A model generated the notes under the pieces. It had not been told where the DNA came from, did not search any database, and was given only the letters and a program-made list of their open reading frames with translations. Made by a program: the position numbers and the translations under genes. 11,293 nucleotides of DNA from an uncultured Eubacteriales bacterium (GTDB lineage: Bacteria > Bacillota > Clostridia > Lachnospirales > Lachnospiraceae): contig CACYBV010000268.1 of the NCBI GenBank assembly GCA_902772745.1, positions 1 through 11,293 of the forward strand. Direction: 5' to 3'. This document shows, one piece after another, positions 1-5,798 of the stretch; positions within the stretch are counted from its first letter, which is position 1, and each line of letters starts with the position of its first letter.

Positions 1-1
1 C

Positions 2-367
2 GGCGATCTCGCGACACCCGTGAAATACGCGAATCCGCGCATTAAAGCCGCTTTTCACGACCTTGAGGACGTGGCGGTGGAGAAAATCCTGTCGATGCTT
101 CCGGAGGACTTAAAACCGGCTTTTTCACCTTATCTGCAGCCGGAAAAGGATACCCGCGAGTATCGGATCGTGAAGGCGGCGGACAAGCTCTCCGCATACC
201 TGAAGTGCGTGGAGGAGATGAAGTACGGAAACCGCGAATTTGCGAGCGCGAAGGAGTCGATCGGGAAGCAGATTGAAAAACTCTGCAAAGAGCTTCCGGA
301 GCTTGGGATTTTCATGGAGGAATTTGCGGGAAGCTTCGAGCTGACGCTCGATGAACTGACGGAGTAA
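2..367 (+). CDS. 5'-deoxynucleotidase, YfbR-like HD family (3' part only)
   Basis: This is the C-terminal part of an HD-superfamily phosphohydrolase resembling E. coli YfbR, which removes the phosphate from deoxyribonucleoside 5'-monophosphates in the cytoplasm. The reading frame is open to the left window edge, so the gene is truncated there; the GTG at 20 is an internal Val of the TPVKY segment and not a start. From memory of YfbR, the visible part matches in order: GDLATPVKY, an acidic helix, the block KAADKLSAYLKCVEE with the Asp at 182-184 that corresponds to the last metal ligand of the HD site, and a closing SFELTLDE segment. The first HD residues and the substrate-selecting N-terminus lie outside the window. 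It ends with TAA 48 nt before the next gene and may be cotranscribed with it. The family call is fairly sure; exact substrate preference cannot be judged. Confidence 0.85.
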   Translation, partial: GDLATPVKYANPRIKAAFHDLEDVAVEKILSMLPEDLKPAFSPYLQPEKDTREYRIVKAADKLSAYLKCVEEMKYGNREFASAKESIGKQIEKLCKELPELGIFMEEFAGSFELTLDELTE

Positions 368-415
368 AGTGGATTGACATCCCATGAGGAAAGAAAACAG
401 TACAGGTGACGATTT

Positions 416-1600
416 ATGAATATACTTCTTGAACGCGCGAAAGAACTCCGCGGATCGACAGCCGTCCGCTATAACTGCGCGCAGGCGACGATACTGCCCT
501 TTGCAGAGGCTTTCGGAATCCCGCAGGACACGGCGATGAAATTCGCGGCGGGCTTCGGCGGCGGGATGAAGCGCGGCGGCGTGTGCGGTGCGGTGACGGG
601 CGGCGTGATGGCGCTCGGGTTCTTCGGAATCGACGACCCGAAAAATCTCGGGAAATTCTATCGGAAAATCATGGAGAACCATGACGGCTTCATCGAGTGC
701 AGGGACCTTCTGAGGATCAACGCGGAACGGGGCTTCGAGAAAAAGCCGCACTGCGACGCGATGGTATATGAAGCGATCGGCCTTGTCGAAGAACTGGTGC
801 GCGAAGTCCGTGAAGAGCGGCTGCAGTGGATCCTGCAGGAGTTTCGTGACGGTGCATTCTGGACCCTCGGAGAAAACCTGAGCGGGATCTATCTCCACGG
901 CTCCGCTGTAATGGGCTGCTGGAATCCGGACAGGTCTGACATCGACCTCCTTCTCACTGTACGCGAAGAGCCTTCGGATGAAGAAAAGAAAGCATTCCTT
1001 CGGATGCTTCTTGCAATTCAGGAAAGAATACCGGGATGGGAAAAGCATGACGGATTTGAATTATCGATTGTAACCGACGAAGCCTGCAGGAACTTCGAAT
1101 ACCCTACGCCTTTTGTGCTGCATTTCTCTGCCGGACATCTTCAGCGCGTGCGGGAGGATTTGGACCGCTATGCCGCCGAAATGAAGGGCACAGATCCGGA
1201 CCTGGCGGCACATTTCTCTGTGATCAAGGCGCGGGGAAGGTGCCTGTACGGGGTAAAAATCGCTGACCGCTTCGGAGAGGTCCCGGATCAGGCCTATCTT
1301 GACAGCATCCTTCTTGACAGCGCGGAAGCCGTAACGGACATCCTCGAAAACCCGGTCTACGTGATCCTGAATCTCTGCCGGGTTCTCGGGTATATCCGGG
1401 AAAAGAAGGTGTTTTCGAAGCGTGAGGGCGGTGAATGGGGAATGGAAAATTTGCCGGAAGAACTCAAAAAACCCGTGCGGGAAGCGCTTTTATGCTACAT
1501 CGGCGGCCGGGACTTCCCGGTGACGGAGGAAAACAGGGGAGAGCTTCAGTATTTTGCGAAAGAGATGCTGACGCTTACACAGGAGACAGAATCTTTTTAA
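416..1600 (+). CDS. Fusion: C_GCAxxG_C_C redox-type domain + AadA/DUF4111-like nucleotidyltransferase
   Basis: This single 394-residue frame joins two families. Residues 1-127 look like a complete C_GCAxxG_C_C protein, a family presumed redox-active: NCAQA (C21), AAGFGGGMKRGGVCGAVTGG (C57), C95 in ECRDLL and C113 in the closing HCDAMV helix. Residues 130-394 look like an ANT(3'')/AadA-type adenylyltransferase of the DUF4111 kind. They show the nucleotidyl-transfer motif HGSAVMG followed by SDIDLL (D175, D177), ELSIV (E215, aligned with the AadA catalytic Glu), YPTPFVLHFS, DLAAHFSVIKARGRCLYG, FGEVP, and the helical C-terminal part with NPVYVILNLCRVL and EGGEWGMENLPEE. Members of this group transfer AMP to aminoglycosides or unknown hydroxyl acceptors; resistance cannot be assumed here. 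AGGTGA at 404-409 is 6 nt before the ATG. The next gene starts 12 nt after the stop. I see no internal start with a ribosome site at the junction (GTG at 797 lacks one), so a true fusion is likely. Confidence 0.82.
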   Translation: MNILLERAKELRGSTAVRYNCAQATILPFAEAFGIPQDTAMKFAAGFGGGMKRGGVCGAVTGGVMALGFFGIDDPKNLGKFYRKIMENHDGFIECRDLLRINAERGFEKKPHCDAMVYEAIGLVEELVREVREERLQWILQEFRDGAFWTLGENLSGIYLHGSAVMGCWNPDRSDIDLLLTVREEPSDEEKKAFLRMLLAIQERIPGWEKHDGFELSIVTDEACRNFEYPTPFVLHFSAGHLQRVREDLDRYAAEMKGTDPDLAAHFSVIKARGRCLYGVKIADRFGEVPDQAYLDSILLDSAEAVTDILENPVYVILNLCRVLGYIREKKVFSKREGGEWGMENLPEELKKPVREALLCYIGGRDFPVTEENRGELQYFAKEMLTLTQETESF

Positions 1601-1612
1601 GGAGGCTGCGGC

Positions 1613-2497
1613 ATGAAGTACAGACAGCTTGGAAACACCGGAATGTATATTTCCGCGGTTTCATACGGCGGAATCGTATCCGCCGGATTCTACGGCGGAA
1701 CAGACTATCCGGAAGAAGGGCAGGATGCGTCCGACCGTTATGTTTCCTGGGCGATCGATCGGGGCATTAATTATTTTGACGTGGCGCCGAGCTACGGAAA
1801 TGCGGAAAAGCAGCTCGGTAATTCCCTGATACCGTATCGGAAACGGATTCATCTCGCGTGCAAGACCAATAAACGGGACAGGGCTTCCGCAGAGAAGGAG
1901 CTCCTTCGGAGCATGGAACTTCTGCATACGGATCACTTTGATGTCTATCAGCTGCACGGAATTTCTTCAATGGAAGATGTGGAGAGAGCCTTCGGCCCGG
2001 GCGGCGTAATGGAAATGATGGAGACGCTGAAACCGCGCGGAATCGCGGATCACATCAGTTTTACCGCGCACAGTGAAGACGCGGCGCTCAGGATGATCGA
2101 ACTGTATCCCTTTGAAACCGTGCTGTTCCCTTTCAACTGGTTCATGAACATGGTGCACGGGATGGGGAACCGGCTCCTGAAAGCCGCGGGAGAGCGGGGC
2201 ATGGGCATTCTCGCAATGAAGGCTTTTATCGAACGCAGATGGGAAGACGGAGAGGACCGGGGCTGTTTCCCGAAGTCCTGGTGCAAGCCGATCGAGACAG
2301 ATGATGAGCCGGAATTCGGCCTGGCGGCGATGAAATACGCGCTGTCCCTCGGCGTGGACACGCTGATTCCTCCCGGAAACTTCAAGAGCTTTTCCTTTGC
2401 AGTGAACCACATTGACGAATGTATCGGGAATCCGGCCTATGACCGGGAACTGCTGCTTGAAAAGCTGGAAACTGTAAAGGGAAAAGAGTTTTTCTGA
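1613..2497 (+). CDS. Aldo/keto reductase
   Basis: This is a 294-residue NAD(P)H-dependent aldo/keto reductase, a soluble (alpha/beta)8-barrel enzyme that reduces aldehydes or ketones or runs in reverse. The start MKYRQLGNTGMYISAVSYGG is the typical first beta hairpin and strand. The catalytic tetrad is visible: D56 and Y61 in FDVAPSYG, K84 in ACKTNK and H115 in YQLHG. The C-terminal part carries GILAMKAF and a late LIPPG strand. It belongs to the short AKR forms without the C-terminal CxxCxxC ferredoxin-like extension that many clostridial relatives have. AAGGAGG (1599-1605) overlaps the upstream stop and lies 7 nt before ATG, so translation is probably coupled to the fusion gene. It sits between a redox-type fusion protein and a zinc-ribbon protein. 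The substrate is unknown. Confidence 0.92.
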   Translation: MKYRQLGNTGMYISAVSYGGIVSAGFYGGTDYPEEGQDASDRYVSWAIDRGINYFDVAPSYGNAEKQLGNSLIPYRKRIHLACKTNKRDRASAEKELLRSMELLHTDHFDVYQLHGISSMEDVERAFGPGGVMEMMETLKPRGIADHISFTAHSEDAALRMIELYPFETVLFPFNWFMNMVHGMGNRLLKAAGERGMGILAMKAFIERRWEDGEDRGCFPKSWCKPIETDDEPEFGLAAMKYALSLGVDTLIPPGNFKSFSFAVNHIDECIGNPAYDRELLLEKLETVKGKEFF

Positions 2498-2511
2498 GAA
2501 AGGAGCGGAAA

Positions 2512-3342
2512 ATGTCTGAAAAATGGATTTGTCCGGCCTGTAAAGGAGAAAACGCCGGTACGGCGAAGTTTTGCCTGACCTGCGGTGCGCCGCGTTTTGA
2601 GAATACCATGGAACTGTCCGCGAAAGAAGAACCGGAAGAGCCGCTGAGCTTTTCCGAACTGAAGGAGAGGCGCGAACCGCACGGGGCGCTTCGCTCCGTA
2701 AGCTACAGTTTCTATGCAAACGGAATGATGATCAACAGTCATGAAGAAAGCGAGGTTACGCTGAAGCGCCTTGATAACAAAGAGGCGGAGCTTTTCCTGC
2801 GTAAGGAATCCGGTATCACCGGAGGCAGCCGGGACCGGTACCGGGTCCCGCTTCAGGTCCTTTCGGAGATTGAAGCAATTGCGGCGCAGGAAAACCTGCC
2901 CGCCTGGTCAAAGCTTCGCTATAAACCCGATCCCCGCTTTATGCCGACGGATTATTCCTCTTCCTCGCACCTTTCCCTGACCTATGACAATATCGACCCG
3001 AAAAACCCCAGAGAGGAGTATTTCAGCATCGATCTTCAGGCGGTGCCGCAGGAAGGTTCCCGGGTGATCAGTGATATGCTCGACCGCATGAGGACGGCGG
3101 CGGAAGGCCTGGAGCCTGAAATGCACGAAGATGTCCAGCCGATGAAGATCGGCGGGATCGGCGGATTCATGGGCATGAAAGAGGCGCTGGAATACCAGCA
3201 GAAGAAGAGCAGCGGCGCGGAACCCGGTTCGGAGAAAAAACTCGTCCTCGACGATAAAGGATTATGGGTCTGCCCGGAATGCGGGGAGCACAATGCAGGC
3301 AAATTCTGCGCCGGCTGCGGCAGCAGAAGACCGGAACTGTAA
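2512..3342 (+). CDS. Double zinc-ribbon protein of unknown function
   Basis: This 276-residue protein has a zinc ribbon at each end. The N-terminal one is WICPACKGENAG with C7, C10, C21 and C24; the C-terminal one is WVCPECGEHNAGKFCAGCGS with C254, C257, C266 and C269. Between them (about 55-200) lies a mixed alpha/beta segment rich in alternating polar and hydrophobic residues (SVSYSFYANGMM, EVTLKRL, LSLTYDNI, EYFSIDLQAV), then a helix (VISDMLDRMRTAAEG) and a Gly/Met-rich linker (IGGIGGFMGMKEALEYQQKK). No signal peptide or membrane segment is seen. AAAGGAG (2499-2505) is 6 nt before the ATG, and the gene follows the reductase by 14 nt, so it ends the operon. Zinc ribbons of this form often serve as protein- or nucleic-acid-binding tags in Firmicutes. 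I do not recognise the middle domain and assign no function. Confidence 0.85.
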   Translation: MSEKWICPACKGENAGTAKFCLTCGAPRFENTMELSAKEEPEEPLSFSELKERREPHGALRSVSYSFYANGMMINSHEESEVTLKRLDNKEAELFLRKESGITGGSRDRYRVPLQVLSEIEAIAAQENLPAWSKLRYKPDPRFMPTDYSSSSHLSLTYDNIDPKNPREEYFSIDLQAVPQEGSRVISDMLDRMRTAAEGLEPEMHEDVQPMKIGGIGGFMGMKEALEYQQKKSSGAEPGSEKKLVLDDKGLWVCPECGEHNAGKFCAGCGSRRPEL

Positions 3343-3353
3343 CCCGACCCGGA

Positions 3354-3440
3354 TGGGATTCCTCCGCTTCGGCCTATGGCCTCCGGCCGGGATGACATAA
3401 AGCTTTCCGGCATTCCGAACGCAGCCGGGGGACCTCATCA
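3354..3440. repeat. Palindromic intergenic repeat, two opposed copies
   Basis: Between the zinc-ribbon gene and its terminator lie two related segments in opposite orientation around the palindrome AAAGCTTT (3399-3406). The left copy (3354-3397) contains GGATTCCTCCGCTTCGG and ends CCGGGATGACA. The right copy (3407-3436) begins CCGGCATTCCGAACGCAGCC. Read on the other strand, the right copy resembles the left one (TCGGAATGCCG against CCGGGATGACA), with an extra GGCC-rich hairpin inserted in the left copy. The wording resembles the GTCATTCCGAGCG...GAGGAATC type of interspersed repeat common between bacterial genes; that link is from memory and not a search. Confidence 0.45.
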
Positions 3441-3490
3441 GAACGCTGATACACTGAGAGGTTTCTTTCGCCCGACAGGATATTTTTCAA

Positions 3491-3524
3491 CCCGGTTTCT
3501 TCGGAAACCGGGCTTTTCTTTTTC
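3491..3524 (+). terminator. Strong intrinsic terminator with UUCG loop
   Basis: A perfect 9-bp stem CCCGGTTTC (3491-3499) / GAAACCGGG (3504-3512) encloses the extra-stable loop TTCG closed by C-G. It is followed by CTTTTCTTTTTC (3513-3524). It lies about 150 nt beyond the zinc-ribbon gene and separates that operon from the oxidoreductase gene. Confidence 0.92.
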
Positions 3525-3560
3525 AGCGAATTATGCTAAGATGAAGTCAACAGATGAAGC

Positions 3561-3586
3561 CTCCGCCCGACCGGAACGGGGCGGAG
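3561..3586 (+). promoter_or_regulatory. GC-rich leader stem-loop next to the ribosome site
   Basis: CTCCGCCC (3561-3568) pairs perfectly with GGGCGGAG (3579-3586) across a 10-nt loop. The stem ends 4 nt before the AAGGAG ribosome site (3591-3596) of the oxidoreductase gene. No T-run follows, so it is not a terminator. It may stabilise the leader or influence translation; no known riboswitch core is recognised around it. Confidence 0.4.
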
Positions 3587-3601
3587 AAGAAAGGAGCAAA
3601 G

Positions 3602-4807
3602 ATGATCCGAAAACCCTTGGAAACTGTCCGCATCGCCTTCATCGGCTGCGGCGTAATTTCTAATAACCATATGCGCTATTACACGCAGATGGACAATGTA
3701 AAAGTAGTCGCGGCCTGCGACATCGACAAGCCGCGCCTTGAGGCCTGGTGCGCAAAATACGGTGTCGAAAACATGTACACGGACTACCGCGAAATGCTGA
3801 AGCGGGACGATATCGACTCTGTGGATATCTGTGTGCACAATAACCTCCATCTCCCGATGACGCTCGCGGTGCTCCGTTCGGGCCGCCACTGTTTCTGCGA
3901 GAAACCGATGGCCGCAAGCTATAAGGATGCAAAGCGCATGTACGATGAGTGGCAGCGGCTGAAAGCGGAGACCGGCGTGGAGCTGGCAGTCCAGATCGAC
4001 ACGATTTTCAAGCCCCAGACGAGGCTCGCCAAAAAGATGATCGAAAACGGCGAACTCGGTCACGTCTATTATATCCGCTGTCTCGGTCACCGCCGGAGAA
4101 ACCGCCCGGGCCTCGATTCGGACCTCTCGGTGAATTTCTACAACAAGGAGCTTGCGGGACACGGCGCGGTATTCGACATGGGCGTTTATCATATCGCCCA
4201 GATGCTCTACATTCTCGGACTGCCGAAACTGGAGCGCGTAACCGGTTCCTGCTACCTGGAGCCGCCGCGAAACGAAAAGATGCTGGAGGGCAGGGAGTTC
4301 GGCGTCGAGGATCTGGGCCTCGGATTTGCAAGGTACGAAAACGGCCTGACCTTCGAGTTTATGGAGAGCTGGGCGCTTCATGTGGACGATGTCGGATCCT
4401 CGTTTATCGCGGGATCCCTCGGGGGCTTACGCTTTACGAATGAGGAGGTGCGCGGCCGGAACTGGCCTGCTCCGGGACTTAAATTCATCACGACAAAGGA
4501 CGAGCGGGACATCGACATCGACCTGCGCGTCAATGATTACGAGAACAATTTCTACGAGAAAAAGCTCGATCCCGTGACGCAGTACGACAGCAATTTCGAA
4601 CACTGGATCGCCTACCTTACGGGCAAAATCGACGAGCGCATCAACACCGCGCTGATCACGCTGCATACTGCATTCTTAAGCGAGGGCATTTTCCTTTCGA
4701 GCGAACTCGGACGTGAAATCAGGGCGGAAGAGATCGAGGAGCTTTCCGAGTCGATAGCGCTGAAGACTCAGGAAACGCCCTGGGGCACATTTGAATACGA
4801 ACTGTAA
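3602..4807 (+). CDS. Gfo/Idh/MocA-family NAD(P)-dependent oxidoreductase
   Basis: This 401-residue protein fits the Gfo/Idh/MocA family, cytoplasmic enzymes that oxidise or reduce sugar-type hydroxyls. The N-terminal Rossmann fold starts VRIAFIGCGVISNNH (G15, G17), followed by the acidic strand end VVAACD (D40) that typically contacts the cofactor ribose. The family's EKP motif is at 100-102 with K101 as presumed catalytic Lys. The substrate domain carries GAVFDMGVYHIAQML with D192 and H197 in the positions of the usual catalytic Asp/His. I chose ATG 3602 because AAGGAG (3591-3596) lies 5 nt before it; an in-frame ATG at 3554 would add 16 residues encoded by the leader hairpin and lacks a clear ribosome site. 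The isomerase gene follows after 14 nt, which suggests shared work on one sugar. Substrate unknown; a glucoside 3-dehydrogenase role is possible from context only. Confidence 0.9.
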   Translation: MIRKPLETVRIAFIGCGVISNNHMRYYTQMDNVKVVAACDIDKPRLEAWCAKYGVENMYTDYREMLKRDDIDSVDICVHNNLHLPMTLAVLRSGRHCFCEKPMAASYKDAKRMYDEWQRLKAETGVELAVQIDTIFKPQTRLAKKMIENGELGHVYYIRCLGHRRRNRPGLDSDLSVNFYNKELAGHGAVFDMGVYHIAQMLYILGLPKLERVTGSCYLEPPRNEKMLEGREFGVEDLGLGFARYENGLTFEFMESWALHVDDVGSSFIAGSLGGLRFTNEEVRGRNWPAPGLKFITTKDERDIDIDLRVNDYENNFYEKKLDPVTQYDSNFEHWIAYLTGKIDERINTALITLHTAFLSEGIFLSSELGREIRAEEIEELSESIALKTQETPWGTFEYEL

Positions 4808-4821
4808 GGAGGTCGGTAAAA

Positions 4822-5703
4822 ATGGCTGATATGAATGTTTCGGTTGCTTCCTATTCCTTCCACGGAATGATCTTCGCGGGCGAGATGGATGTGTTTTCCT
4901 ATCTTGACCTCTTAAAATACCGGTATCACGTGGACTATGCGGACATCTGGACCGAGGGCTGCTTAAAGTCGCTGGAGCCGGACTACCTGAAGAAAATCCG
5001 GAAGGCTATGGATGTCCGCGGCCTCACGCTCGCGAACCTCTGTGTCGACGGGCCTTATGTCTGGTGCGACGACCCGGAGGAGCGGGCGGCGCATAAGGCT
5101 TCGATGCTGGAGTTCCTTCGGGCTGCGGAAATCCTCGGCGCGAAAACCGTCCGGATCGATTTCGGCTTTGACCGCGAAGGGATCAAAGGCGCATTCGGCG
5201 GAAAACGGACGGCGCCGGAGGATGTGCTGACGATGAGCGATCAGGCCTTCACCTACATTGCGGACACTTACCGCGAATACTGCGGAATCGTGCAGGAATT
5301 CGGCGCAAAGATCGGCCCCGAAAATCACTGGGGCTGGGACCGCGTGCCGGCCTACCTCAAAAAAGTCGCGGAAGCTGTGGACCACCCGGCCTACGGACAC
5401 CTGTACCACCTCGGAAACTTCTACAACGATGCGGAAGCCGGGGAAGAATTCTGCATCGCGCATGCCATGCATACGCATTTTCACGCGAATTCCATTCCTT
5501 ACGCAATGGACGTCGCGCGAAAGTTGTACCGTTCCGGATATGAAGGGACTTATGGGATCGAGCATCATTCGGCGAAGCTGGAGCCGGAGCGCGTCGAGTG
5601 GCAGCTTGCCTCCCTTCGGGAAATCCTCGCGGAGATCCGGATGGAAGAAGAGAGCGGCATACCCTGTGAAAAGCCGTATATGAACGGAGTGTACGGTGTA
5701 TAA
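4822..5703 (+). CDS. TIM-barrel sugar (phosphate) isomerase/epimerase
   Basis: This 293-residue protein belongs to the xylose-isomerase-like TIM-barrel family (AP endonuclease 2 fold). It opens with strand VSVASYSF. Later strands carry TLANLCVDGPY, KTVRIDFGF, GAKIGPENHWGW (E167, H169), HLYHLGNF, HTHFHANS (H217, H219, H221) and YGIEHH (E247). In the family, a Glu, an Asp, a His and a Glu bind the divalent metal. Here the two Glu and a His are present, but the strand-6 position that usually reads as Asp-x-x-N is HLGN, without the Asp. AAGGAGGT (4806-4813) overlaps the upstream stop and is 8 nt from ATG, so translation is probably coupled to the oxidoreductase. Oxidoreductase and isomerase pairs of this kind are common in catabolism of inositols, keto-sugars and glycosides. 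The reaction is not determinable here. Confidence 0.85.
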   Translation: MADMNVSVASYSFHGMIFAGEMDVFSYLDLLKYRYHVDYADIWTEGCLKSLEPDYLKKIRKAMDVRGLTLANLCVDGPYVWCDDPEERAAHKASMLEFLRAAEILGAKTVRIDFGFDREGIKGAFGGKRTAPEDVLTMSDQAFTYIADTYREYCGIVQEFGAKIGPENHWGWDRVPAYLKKVAEAVDHPAYGHLYHLGNFYNDAEAGEEFCIAHAMHTHFHANSIPYAMDVARKLYRSGYEGTYGIEHHSAKLEPERVEWQLASLREILAEIRMEEESGIPCEKPYMNGVYGV

Positions 5704-5708
5704 AAGCT

Positions 5709-5749
5709 GCTGCAAATATCAAAAGAGTTTTGACATCTTACTTTGCAGC
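5709..5749. repeat. Nested inverted repeat between isomerase and acetyltransferase genes
   Basis: The outer arms GCTGCAAA (5709-5716) and TTTGCAGC (5742-5749) are perfect. Inside them, TCAAAA (5719-5724) and TTTTGA (5728-5733) form a second perfect hairpin with a 3-nt GAG loop. There is no T-run after the outer stem. It could be an operator or an mRNA processing or stability element; no regulator is known. Confidence 0.4.
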
Positions 5750-5798
5750 CGTTTCCGGCCATTGCTCCTGTGCGCCTTACGGGAAAGGAGGGCGGACT

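Noticed and set aside
374..379. TTGACA as a -35 before the fusion gene
   Set aside because: No -10-like hexamer lies at 16-18 nt; the best candidate TACAGG is 21 nt away. The gene may be read from upstream.
125..1048. Long open frame of 307 codons on the minus strand
   Set aside because: It runs antisense through both the nucleotidase end and the fusion gene, has no family signature and no good ribosome site. It is a by-product of GC-rich codon use in the + strand genes.
416..1600. Calling the fusion gene an aminoglycoside resistance gene
   Set aside because: The AadA-like half matches the broad DUF4111 group, many of whose members have no shown drug activity, and the gene is not in a resistance context.
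3441..3466. TPP-riboswitch-like string ACACTGAGAGG
   Set aside because: The CTGAGA box is there, but the required second element (ACCTGATCTGG...TAATGCCAGCG type) is missing and the strong terminator follows too closely for the full fold.
3554..3601. Upstream ATG 3554 as start of the oxidoreductase
   Set aside because: The added 16 residues are encoded by the leader hairpin and ribosome site; ATG 3602 has AAGGAG 5 nt ahead.
3536..4381. Minus-strand open frame of 281 codons opposite the oxidoreductase
   Set aside because: The + strand frame has clear Gfo/Idh/MocA motifs; the antisense frame has none.
5730..5735. TTGACA as a -35 before the acetyltransferase gene
   Set aside because: The sequence at 16-18 nt downstream is GTTTCCGG-like with no -10. 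The hexamer is explained by the inverted repeat.
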